A stretch of DNA of 64,000 nt from Bordetella avium. Lineage in GTDB: Bacteria > Pseudomonadota > Gammaproteobacteria > Burkholderiales > Burkholderiaceae_B. Within the stretch, counting starts at the first letter, position 1. Each line of letters starts with the position of its first letter. The notes under the pieces were generated by a model that saw only the letters and a list, made by a program, of their open reading frames with translations, ran no database searches and had not been told where the DNA came from. The stretch is taken from contig NZ_CP139969.1 of assembly GCF_034424645.1 (NCBI RefSeq), positions 1,922,001-1,986,000 on the forward strand, read 5' to 3'. The translations under genes were made by a program, and so were the position numbers. Below are positions 37,074 through 44,711 of this stretch, one piece after another.

Positions 37074-40000
37074 TTGGCGCGCCGGCAAGCAAGTTCAATC
37101 CAGAACAACCATTATTGGAACAGGGCCTTGCGAGACAATATTCTGAGCCGCTTGCGTTGGTATCAGCAGCTTCTGATTGTAGGAGGCGGTACGGCGATTA
37201 CGATTCTGGTGCTGGGCGCCAGTCTCTTGCAAGTGGGCGCCTCCGTCAGCTCCTACATTGCCAGTACGCGCGAAGAAATGTCTGCTGACGTGCGCCGGGC
37301 GCAAGATCTCATTGCGCGGACCGCAGCCACGCTGCGCGACACGGTAAGCGGTATGCAGCTCGCGGCCCTGGACAGCGATGCGTTCAATGTCGAGCTGCAT
37401 CCCGACCTGACTTCGGGTCATGTCTTGCAGCTATCTCAGGGCCGGCTGTTGCCGCCGCTGTTCGTGTTGCGCGCCAATGGTTCGGAAACACCCGCAGCGC
37501 AATATTTGCAACTGGCGCGCGAGATGGTCGCCGTCAACGCCATCATGGCGGCCCGCATCAGCAGAGAGTCCATCGCCTATCTCGTCAGCCGTGACAGAAA
37601 GCTGATGGTGCTGTCGGCCTCGCCCTGGCAGAACGTACCCTGGATGAGCCGTCTCGTGGAGTCGCGTCGGGAGATGCTGGAGAGCACGGCCTCTCTGGCC
37701 GAGCAACTGGCCAACCCGCCGAGCAGCCTGCGGCACGAGGCCGTGCCGGGCTTGCCGACGCTACATTGGCTGCCTCCCTATGACAGTCCGCTGACCGGCC
37801 AGCGCGCCATCCGAATCGCCGCTGACATCAGGGGGGGCGACGGGAACACGCTGGCGACGGCCGTTTTCGAGCTACCGCTGGCGACCCTCGCAGCCACCCT
37901 GCCGCACGACGGCCCCGATGGCACCTGCCTGATATTCGATGCGGGCCAGCGTCCGGTGCTGTCCTGCCGCAAAGGCGGCTTGCCCGAAAACCTCCTCGTC
38001 ATCGAGCAAGCCGTCGCCAATGGCCTGGGCACAAGCGCTCAACTGGCCTATCGCGAAGGCGAAGTCTTGGCGGCCTGGACGCTGGGTTCCTCGCACTGGA
38101 CCCTCGTTTACACCCAGTCCTGGCGTAATATCGCCAGCGCTATCGGCCCTCAGCTTATGACCTCGGTGGCGGCGGCGGGCCTCATCATCGTGACCTGCTG
38201 GAGTTTCCTGCTGTTGCTCAAGTGGCGAGTGTTCATTCCGGCCATCGCGCAGTCACAGCGCGTGTTCGAAAACGAGCATCTGGGCCGTACCCTGGTCGAT
38301 ACCGCCCCGGTAGGCCTGGGCCTGATCGCCATCCATAGCGGCAAGCCCTTGTTGCGCAGTCCCGCCATGATGGATGCCGATGCCCAGCTACTAACTTCGC
38401 GGCAAGGGCTTTCGGGAGAGCTCGCCGCCCAGTTTCTGCTGCACGAGAACCAGCCTGCGCCGCATGACTATCCAGGAGCTTTGCAACTGGATCTGAGGTT
38501 CCCGACGATAGACGGCAGCCATCGGGACTTGTCCGTCCGGATGGCTCGCGCCCGCTACGAGGGCGTCGATGTCCTGGTAGCAGCCTTTACCGACGTTACG
38601 CTCGAAAAACAAATGGAGCGGGTTTCGCAGGAGGCCCGGCATGCGGCCGATTCGGCCAATGCTGCCAAATCGGCTTTCCTGGCAGCCATGAGCCACGAAA
38701 TACGCACGCCGCTCAATGCCATTCATGGCAATCTGGAACTACTCTCGCATAGCGCATTGGACTCTGCCCAACGCGCGCATGTCGACACCATCCGTAGCGC
38801 GTCAGATAGCCTGCTCAGCATCGTCAGCGATGTGCTGGACTTCTCAAAGATTGAGGCGGGCGAACTGCGTCTGGAACATCTCGAATACGATATCCAGGAC
38901 ATCGCTGCGCGCGCCCTGATCATGTTTAGCACCACGGCACGCGCCAAAGGGCTGGTTCTGGGGGGCGAATTCGGTCTGCACACCACCCAACCCATGCGCG
39001 GCGATCCGACCCGGGTGGCGCAGGTCATCAATAATCTGCTGTCAAACGCCGTGAAGTTCACTGCAGCAGGCAAGGTGACGCTAAGGATGACGCAGGATGC
39101 GACGCCGCCGCAACTCGTTCTCACCGTCGAAGACAGTGGCATCGGCATGTCGCCCGAACAGATGTCCATGCTCTTTCAGGCCTTCACCCAAGCAGACATC
39201 ACCATCAACCGACGTTTCGGCGGCACAGGCCTGGGCCTGGCGCTGTGTTCGCGGCTTTCGCAAGCAATGGGGGGCACGCTATCTGTGACCAGCAAGGCCG
39301 GGCAGGGCAGTTGTTTTACCTTGCGCCTGCCCCTAGACCGCGATCTGCCGCCTGCACAACTGCCGTCTTTCGCACGTGAGCACGTGCTGCTGGTCGCCGC
39401 CGATGATGCTCAACGCAACTATCTGATTTACGCGCTGTCCGCCTGGGGCCTGGCGCCTAATGCCTACGCCCATCCGGCGCAAATCAATGATGCGGCACTG
39501 CAACAGGCCGCCGTGCTGGTACTGTGGGGCTCGCGCGACACCTGGCATCCCGATGACGAAAACCGCATCGTAGAAGACGCGCGCTGGGTGCTGGACTGTT
39601 CCCAGGATGCCCCGGCGCGCCCAGCGGCGGCGGGCCGCATCCTCAGCGTCACGACCTATGGGCTGGCCAGCTTGGAGGTCGCACTCAATCATGTTCTGCG
39701 CGGGCACGCGCTGGCAGCGCCGGCCGAACCCGGAAAAGTGCTTCAGAAGCGGCTTCGGGTATTGGTTGTCGAAGACAACCCGCTCAATCAGCGCTTGTTC
39801 CAAGATCAGCTCAACATGCTGGGTTGCGATGCCCGCGTCGCCTGCGGCGGGCACGAGGCGCTCTCCTGGCTTGAACAGGAAAGCTACGATGTGTTGCTGA
39901 CGGATTTGTCGATGCCTGAGATGTCAGGTTATGAGCTGGCGGCCCAGGTGGGCACGCGCTATCCCGCACTACCTATCGTCGCGGTGACAGCCGACGTCAA

Positions 40001-40556
40001 TCCGCAGACCTGTGAGCGCTGCGCTGCCTGCGGCATGGTTCGCGTATTGGACAAGCCCTTATCGCTTGAAGACCTCGGGCACACACTGTCCGAAGTCAGC
40101 GGCGTGACCCGCCTGCATCGTGAACCCGTTGCGCCGCGCCGGCGGCGAACCGATAAAGCCCTGCCCGATCCCATCTGGAAGATATTTCTTGCCTCAAGTG
40201 AGAGTTCGCTGACCGTCCTGCGGCAGGCGTGGAAGAACGACGATATTGACGTTCTGCTCGCGGAGCTGCACTCCTTGCGGGGCGCTTTCGGTGTCTTTCA
40301 GCTTCAAACGCTGGCCGAGCAATGCGCAGAACTCTCCAAGGGCTTGCAGGCGACAGGTATTGCCGCCAACACGGCTGGCCTTTTGGCGCTTTGTGAAGCG
40401 ATGGAGGCGATCGTCAGCATGGGTTCACCGGATGTGTCTAGCCTGCTGGGGCATATTATCGAGCTGGCGAACGACCCCGACGATCAACGCCGCCGCCTGC
40501 GTATCGAAACACTGGCGCGTCTGGCGCAGGTGACGCTGGAGCAAAACCGGGCTTGA
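37074..40556 (+). CDS. RcsC-like hybrid sensor kinase with fused HPt domain
   Basis: An 1160-residue protein with two membrane helices (about 33-55 and 360-385) around a periplasmic sensor. The segment RVFIPAIAQSQRVFENEHLG and the following APVGLGLI resemble E. coli RcsC. Then come HisKA (SHEIRTPLN, His near 540), HATPase (DSGIGM, GTGLGLAL), a receiver (Asp near 943 in LLTDLSMPEMSG) and an HPt domain (His near 1065 in ELHSLRGAFG). RcsC itself ends after its receiver and needs RcsD; here the HPt is fused. The likely partner is the RcsB-like regulator at 50569. The start is uncertain (TTG at 37074; another TTG at 37128). A run of seven G lies at 37831-37837. Confidence 0.88.
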   Translation: MARRQASSIQNNHYWNRALRDNILSRLRWYQQLLIVGGGTAITILVLGASLLQVGASVSSYIASTREEMSADVRRAQDLIARTAATLRDTVSGMQLAALDSDAFNVELHPDLTSGHVLQLSQGRLLPPLFVLRANGSETPAAQYLQLAREMVAVNAIMAARISRESIAYLVSRDRKLMVLSASPWQNVPWMSRLVESRREMLESTASLAEQLANPPSSLRHEAVPGLPTLHWLPPYDSPLTGQRAIRIAADIRGGDGNTLATAVFELPLATLAATLPHDGPDGTCLIFDAGQRPVLSCRKGGLPENLLVIEQAVANGLGTSAQLAYREGEVLAAWTLGSSHWTLVYTQSWRNIASAIGPQLMTSVAAAGLIIVTCWSFLLLLKWRVFIPAIAQSQRVFENEHLGRTLVDTAPVGLGLIAIHSGKPLLRSPAMMDADAQLLTSRQGLSGELAAQFLLHENQPAPHDYPGALQLDLRFPTIDGSHRDLSVRMARARYEGVDVLVAAFTDVTLEKQMERVSQEARHAADSANAAKSAFLAAMSHEIRTPLNAIHGNLELLSHSALDSAQRAHVDTIRSASDSLLSIVSDVLDFSKIEAGELRLEHLEYDIQDIAARALIMFSTTARAKGLVLGGEFGLHTTQPMRGDPTRVAQVINNLLSNAVKFTAAGKVTLRMTQDATPPQLVLTVEDSGIGMSPEQMSMLFQAFTQADITINRRFGGTGLGLALCSRLSQAMGGTLSVTSKAGQGSCFTLRLPLDRDLPPAQLPSFAREHVLLVAADDAQRNYLIYALSAWGLAPNAYAHPAQINDAALQQAAVLVLWGSRDTWHPDDENRIVEDARWVLDCSQDAPARPAAAGRILSVTTYGLASLEVALNHVLRGHALAAPAEPGKVLQKRLRVLVVEDNPLNQRLFQDQLNMLGCDARVACGGHEALSWLEQESYDVLLTDLSMPEMSGYELAAQVGTRYPALPIVAVTADVNPQTCERCAACGMVRVLDKPLSLEDLGHTLSEVSGVTRLHREPVAPRRRRTDKALPDPIWKIFLASSESSLTVLRQAWKNDDIDVLLAELHSLRGAFGVFQLQTLAEQCAELSKGLQATGIAANTAGLLALCEAMEAIVSMGSPDVSSLLGHIIELANDPDDQRRRLRIETLARLAQVTLEQNRA

Positions 40557-40656
40557 GTGCTGCGCCACCAGATATGAACGAGTTCGAAGTACGTGGAGGC
40601 CGAGTCCTTTTACAGTAAAGCGCCAAAGCCCGTTCTGACAGGAGATAGACGGTGGC

Positions 40657-41994
40657 GTGGTCAATACCAGCACAGCGTTTTCCATGAGCGATTTCGCGTC
40701 CATCCGCGCGCGCGAAGCAGGCTTGCCCGCCGTGCTTGGCCCTTGGCAGATGTCCTCGGTGGCATTTGGCGTGGTGCTCAGCTACGGGCTGATCGTGGTC
40801 AGCACGCTGCCGATGCGCGAGGCTGGGGCTTATGCGCTGATCGCCTACCTCGGAGCCGGACTGGCCGCGCTGTTGTTGATGCGCTGCCTGGCTGCGCTGA
40901 CGGCCGCCCATCCCGCGCCAGGGGCCTTCGCTTCTTGGGCCGAACACTATCTCGGTCCCGGAACGGGTTTCGTCGTCCGATGTGCCTATATCGCTGCGAT
41001 CGTGATGCTGCTGGGCACGGAAGTCGCCCTGATTTCACCCGTCATGCACTTACTGCTGCCCGGTGTGCCGAAAGACGCCGCGCCGCTACTGGTGCTGGTT
41101 TTGCTGGCCGGACTCAATATGGGCTCGGTGCTCGGCTTCGCCAGAACCGAAGTGTTCCTGTCCGCAATCAAAGTTGGGGCGCTGTTGGTGTTTTCGGGCC
41201 TGGCCTTGTTTTATGCGCTCAGTGCCACGCCGCCGCCTGCCACGGGCGCACCGCCGCCCATACCCTGGCCTGCGGTGGGACAAGCTTTCGTCCTTGCCGT
41301 TTTGGGCTATGTCGGGCTCGAATCCATCGCCATCGCGGCGGCAGAAAGCAGGGCGCCCCACGTAAGTCGCCAAATACGCCTTGTGGGCTGGCTGCTGATT
41401 GGCCTGATTACCCTCCTTGCCCTGGCCGCTGCCGCGCTTGAGTACCAGGAAGTACTGCCCTGGGGTGCACAACCGCTGTTTTCTGTACTGCGCAAACCTG
41501 GCATTCCGGCCGTGGCGCTCATGATGAATCTGCTGATCGTGCTGACCATGGTCTCGGTCGCAAACAGCTTAATGTATTGCGCCTCGCGCATGGTTTTCAG
41601 CCTAGGCCGCGCCCAGCCCGCCTTGGCCGGTCTGGCTCGGATTCCGTCAGGGATTCCGCGCAGGGCTGTCGCAACCACCCTGGCCGCAGCGATGCTGGTC
41701 TATGCTGGTCTGCTGTGCTTTCCCAACACTTTTTTTTACATCACCACGGCCATTGCCGTGTGTTGTCTCTTACTCGTCTGGCTGACGATCTTCGTTTGCC
41801 ATGCTTGTTTACGCATCAGGGAGGGGAAAAAGCCTTTCGCCGGGGTCTTGGGCGCTTTGCTGGTGCTTGGCATCGCCTTGGCAACTTGGTGGATTGAACT
41901 GCTTGCGTCGACGCTAAGCATCGGTTTGCCCTTCATCGGCATGCTGATCTGCCTTTACGGCATGGCACAGCGCTTCAGATATCGCCGCCGCTAA
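40657..41994 (+). CDS. APC-family amino acid permease
   Basis: A 445-residue membrane protein with about 12 helices. The first is GLPAVLGPWQMSSVAFGVVL, the usual opening of APC transporters, and GYVGLESIAIAAAESRAPHV is the mid-protein signature. It should take up an amino acid or amine, but specificity is unknown. I use the GTG at 40657 (AGGAGA upstream); an ATG at 40684 is possible. The gene starts 100 bases after the kinase stop on the same strand and could be co-transcribed. The 275 bases after it (41995-42269) hold no gene and become strongly AT-rich from about 42060. Confidence 0.83.
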   Translation: MVNTSTAFSMSDFASIRAREAGLPAVLGPWQMSSVAFGVVLSYGLIVVSTLPMREAGAYALIAYLGAGLAALLLMRCLAALTAAHPAPGAFASWAEHYLGPGTGFVVRCAYIAAIVMLLGTEVALISPVMHLLLPGVPKDAAPLLVLVLLAGLNMGSVLGFARTEVFLSAIKVGALLVFSGLALFYALSATPPPATGAPPPIPWPAVGQAFVLAVLGYVGLESIAIAAAESRAPHVSRQIRLVGWLLIGLITLLALAAAALEYQEVLPWGAQPLFSVLRKPGIPAVALMMNLLIVLTMVSVANSLMYCASRMVFSLGRAQPALAGLARIPSGIPRRAVATTLAAAMLVYAGLLCFPNTFFYITTAIAVCCLLLVWLTIFVCHACLRIREGKKPFAGVLGALLVLGIALATWWIELLASTLSIGLPFIGMLICLYGMAQRFRYRRR

Positions 41995-42059
41995 TCCGGC
42001 CCCGGCTTCGGATCACAGCCTATCCGTCAGGAGGCGTCAGCTTGCCTTCTATGCAGCGC

Positions 42060-42696
42060 CGAGCATTTTTTGTCACGCCCCTAAGCCCGCCATTTTTTTA
42101 TTTCTGAAAATACATTTCCGTAGTCGTTTATAAAAAAATAGGGTCAAATTTGAGGTTGCGAAAAATCAACATGGCACCCATTTCTGTCTAGTACTATTTG
42201 TTCAGATTCACCAGAGAAATATTCTTATAAGCGAGAAAGTTTCTTGGCTCAAAAACGGACAACTGATTTATGAGCAAACTTGGAATCTGGGCTGACTACG
42301 AAAATAAAATTGTATGCAACGAGTTGCGCCGCCAGGATCTCATTTCCCATCAGGATTGGGTTCATGACGCCAGCTATTGCGCAGCACGATTTTCCGCAGT
42401 GACGTATCAGGGCTATCGCGCATGGGCGCTGCCCTGTCTGGCACTGATGCGCAGATCTCCGCGGTTTGCTCGCGGCGTCGCCGCAGTGGTCGGTTGGATG
42501 GTGGCAGATATTAAGTACCAGAAAGGCCTGAGCAAGAATTCAAACTTGCTTGGACGTGCGGTTAGCAAGGCTTTTTTCTGGCCTGCAAATTGGATAATCG
42601 GAAATATTATTGTTTCAATAAAATCCATTAATTCTTACTTTTTTGGGATTAAGGAAATTATTAATTCAAAATATTAACGACCCAATTTTTTATTTA
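42060..42696. other. AT-rich island beside the fimbrial locus
   Basis: From about 42060 to 42696 the sequence contains long A and T runs, unlike the GC-rich neighbours. It includes one hypothetical gene and ends exactly where the pilin fragment on the minus strand is cut. This suggests recent acquisition, or silenced DNA bound by an H-NS-like protein. I see no terminal repeats or transposase. Confidence 0.6.
42270..42677 (+). CDS. Hypothetical protein in AT-rich DNA
   Basis: A 135-residue ORF starting MSKLGIWADYENKIVCNELR. The first 70 residues are mixed, with several Cys, Trp and Tyr. The C-terminal third (PANWIIGNIIVSIKSINSYF) is hydrophobic and AT-coded. I do not recognise a family, and no recombinase motif is present. 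No clear ribosome site precedes the ATG. It ends 19 bases before the left edge of the inverted fimbrial segment. Codon use differs from neighbouring genes, which fits horizontal transfer. Confidence 0.5.
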   Translation: MSKLGIWADYENKIVCNELRRQDLISHQDWVHDASYCAARFSAVTYQGYRAWALPCLALMRRSPRFARGVAAVVGWMVADIKYQKGLSKNSNLLGRAVSKAFFWPANWIIGNIIVSIKSINSYFFGIKEIINSKY

Positions 42697-42840
42697 ACCA
42701 AGAGTACCAAAGGGCACCGTGACATTCGACAGCGTGCACGGCGGCGTCGTGACCCGCCCTTTGATGGTCAGGGTATCGGCCTGCGGCTCACCCAAGACCA
42801 ACAAGCCAAGGGCCAAGAGTGCGGTGAATTGGCGCGCCAT
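42694..42840 (-). pseudogene. Minor pilin, N-terminal half
   Basis: The minus-strand frame from 42840 encodes 48 residues: a signal peptide (MARQFTALLALGLLVLGEP) and the start of an adaptor-type pilin, KGRVTTPPCTLSNVTVPFGT, then LG and a stop. PPCT and the FG motif are typical of PapF/FimF-like subunits. The protein lacks the second cysteine and the donor-complementing C-terminal strand. These are found on the opposite strand at 43506-43910. Joining the two at the shared GGT codon gives about 181 residues. Confidence 0.85.
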
Positions 42841-43508
42841 AAGAAATCTCTTCCTGGTGGCTGGGCTATCGCGCAAGGCACGGATAGCCCTGGCCGGGCA
42901 AAAAGGCGCCCAGCCTATGAGCTCTGAAGGAATAGAGGGGATGGAGAACAGCCCATCCCCTCGCGGTTTACGAGTAGGTGACGTCGAAGAAGGCGCGGGC
43001 TCGCGCATTGCCTGCCGTGACCCCCGTAGCGGTGGCCTCGAAGTAAGCCTTGAAGTTGAGGACGTTGTTACCCTTCACCAGCGTAAAGGACTTGGCCGCG
43101 CCGCCAAACAGGATCTGTGTGCCGGCATCGTCTTCAAGACGGATGGCGATGTTTTGCGCGCCACCGGCATTTTCCAGGCTCAGCAAACCGGTCCCCACCA
43201 CCGAGCCGGCATCCGGACGGAAGCTGAATGCAGCCGTGTTGAGGGTGGTGACGTCGCAATCCAGCAGCGTGATGCTGAAGTCAGCGGCGGGAGAGCGGTC
43301 ACCGGCAGCCGTGAACTTGTTCGCGGGCACCTGCGGCATATCGACAACCATATTCGTACCCTGCTGACCTGCGCCCAGCGTGCAAGCGCCTTGTGTGATC
43401 ACGCCCTGAAAGGCGATCTTGCCAGTGTCTGCCATGGCGCCGCCAGCCATAACGGCGAGGCTTGCAGCGACCAGTGTCTTGATGATTGCGTTTTTCATGA
43501 TACAAGGT
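42697..43508. other. Inverted (possibly invertible) fimbrial segment
   Basis: The segment is bounded by ACC (42697-42699) and GGT (43506-43508). It holds the major pilin gene and the N-terminal half of the minor pilin, both on the minus strand. Inverting it on paper restores the minor pilin and places both pilins on the plus strand in front of the chaperone, usher and adhesin genes. Inverted similarity at the ends is short: ACC/GGT, plus GGGCAC at 42713-42718 against GTGCCC at 43512-43517. No invertase gene is adjacent. Confidence 0.75.
42968..43498 (-). CDS. Major fimbrial subunit (type 1 pilin)
   Basis: A 176-residue pilin starting MKNAIIKTLVAASLAVMAGG at 43498 with signal cleavage after AMA. 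The pilin domain has the Cys pair GACTLG ... LLDCD separated by 41 residues, and ends AFFDVTYS with the penultimate Tyr needed by the usher pathway. It is on the minus strand, against the direction of the chaperone-usher genes, because it lies within the inverted segment. Its ATG is only eight bases from the segment edge, and no ribosome site is visible in the present orientation. It may not be expressed. Confidence 0.88.
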   Translation of the reverse strand: MKNAIIKTLVAASLAVMAGGAMADTGKIAFQGVITQGACTLGAGQQGTNMVVDMPQVPANKFTAAGDRSPAADFSITLLDCDVTTLNTAAFSFRPDAGSVVGTGLLSLENAGGAQNIAIRLEDDAGTQILFGGAAKSFTLVKGNNVLNFKAYFEATATGVTAGNARARAFFDVTYS

Positions 43509-43910
43509 AATGTGCCCGTGAGCGAGTTCGACCTGGGGGGCAATATGGGTACGAGCTATGCCAAAGACTTCACCATGACCGTCGGCGGCTGCGATCTGGC
43601 AGTCTTGCAGTCCGTGACGCTGAGCTTCGAGGGCCAGAGCGTGCCGCAGATCCCCAATGCGCAAGGACTGGCCTTGAGCAACGACGCGAACGCCGCAGTG
43701 GGCATCGCCATCTCCGTCACGCGCAATGACGACAGCCATACGGGTAAAGGTCAAGCGGTTCGCTTTGACGGCTCTGAAAGCTACCCGCTCAACCTGTCCG
43801 CCAACAAGAATACCTATTTGTTTTCCGCCCGCTATGTGCGAGTGCCCGGCGAGCCGCTGCGCCCCGGGACTGCCAACGCCGTTGCCACAGTGACCGTCAG
43901 TTGGTCCTGA
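43506..43910 (+). pseudogene. Minor pilin, C-terminal half
   Basis: The plus-strand frame from the GGT at 43506 encodes about 134 residues (GNVPVSEFDLGGNMGTSYAK, the second Cys in TVGGCDLAV, and the C-terminal strand VATVTVSWS). There is no signal peptide; upstream codons in this frame are antisense to the major pilin. Joined to the minus-strand half at 42694-42840 it gives a complete adaptor pilin with 40 residues between the cysteines. It ends 66 bases before the chaperone gene. Confidence 0.85.
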
Positions 43911-43976
43911 TGCCTGCGCGGCGCTTGTCCGATGCTTTCTCTTTTGCAGTTTGGCCTAATTCCTCCGGATGCCGTA

Positions 43977-44711
43977 ATGATGAAAAGAAATAGCCTTGTG
44001 CTCGCGGCCGCGCTGCTGGTCAGCGCCAGCGCCTCAGCCTCCATCCAACTCGGCAGCACCCGCGTCATCCTGAACGAATCGAGCCGTAACGCGGTTGTCG
44101 GCGCAAAGAATGTCGGCACGGACCCTGTGGTGGTGCAGGCCTGGATAGACGCCGACGGCGAGAAGATGGAAACGCCTTTCTTCATCACGCCGCCGCTTGG
44201 CCGTTTTGATGGCGGAGTCGAGCGCAACCTCAGCATTACCCGCGTGGCCGACGGTTTGCCCAAAGATCGCGAATCGCAGTACTGGATCAATGTGCTCGAA
44301 ATCCCGCAGCAAGGCGCGGCGAACACCAACTCACTGACCCTTGCCACCCGCACGCGCATCAAGCTGTTCTATCGCCCCACCGCCATCAAAGATCTGCCGC
44401 GGGGTAAGGACATGCTGGCCTGGAGCTGGAGTCAAGAGGGCAAGGCTTGCAATCTTCACATCGCAAACTCCTCGGCTTACACCGTCAACTTCTCGCGCAT
44501 TCATGTGCCTACGGAAAAAGAGGGCTACGGCCTCGGTGTCATTGCGCAACCGCTGACCACGACGCGGGTTCCGCTGAGCAAATGCCCCGCATCTAGCGCA
44601 TTCAAAGTGGGCGCCCAGGTCGTCAATAATTTCGGCGCTGTCGATGATTGGTCGGGCATCACGGTAGAGCAGGGGGGCAGTATGAAGGCGACTCCGGCGA
44701 GCAAGCCGTGA
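43977..44711 (+). CDS. Fimbrial periplasmic chaperone (PapD/FimC type)
   Basis: A 244-residue protein with signal peptide (MMKRNSLVLAAALLVSASAS). Two immunoglobulin-like domains follow, with the conserved FITPPLGRFDGGVERNLSI region and a TRTRIKLFYRP segment carrying the subunit-binding Arg/Lys and Tyr-Arg-Pro of the family. It folds pilins by donor-strand complementation and hands them to the usher. The start could be either of two adjacent ATGs (43977 or 43980). Confidence 0.92.
   Translation: MMKRNSLVLAAALLVSASASASIQLGSTRVILNESSRNAVVGAKNVGTDPVVVQAWIDADGEKMETPFFITPPLGRFDGGVERNLSITRVADGLPKDRESQYWINVLEIPQQGAANTNSLTLATRTRIKLFYRPTAIKDLPRGKDMLAWSWSQEGKACNLHIANSSAYTVNFSRIHVPTEKEGYGLGVIAQPLTTTRVPLSKCPASSAFKVGAQVVNNFGAVDDWSGITVEQGGSMKATPASKP

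Noticed and set aside
36977..37288. Plus-strand frame through the CTTG repeat as the true kinase N-terminus
   Set aside because: It is out of frame with the kinase, and an in-frame TGA at 37068 separates the repeat from the kinase frame.
42270..42677. The AT-rich ORF as a fimbrial invertase
   Set aside because: It lacks the R-H-R-Y residues of tyrosine recombinases and the serine recombinase N-terminal motif.
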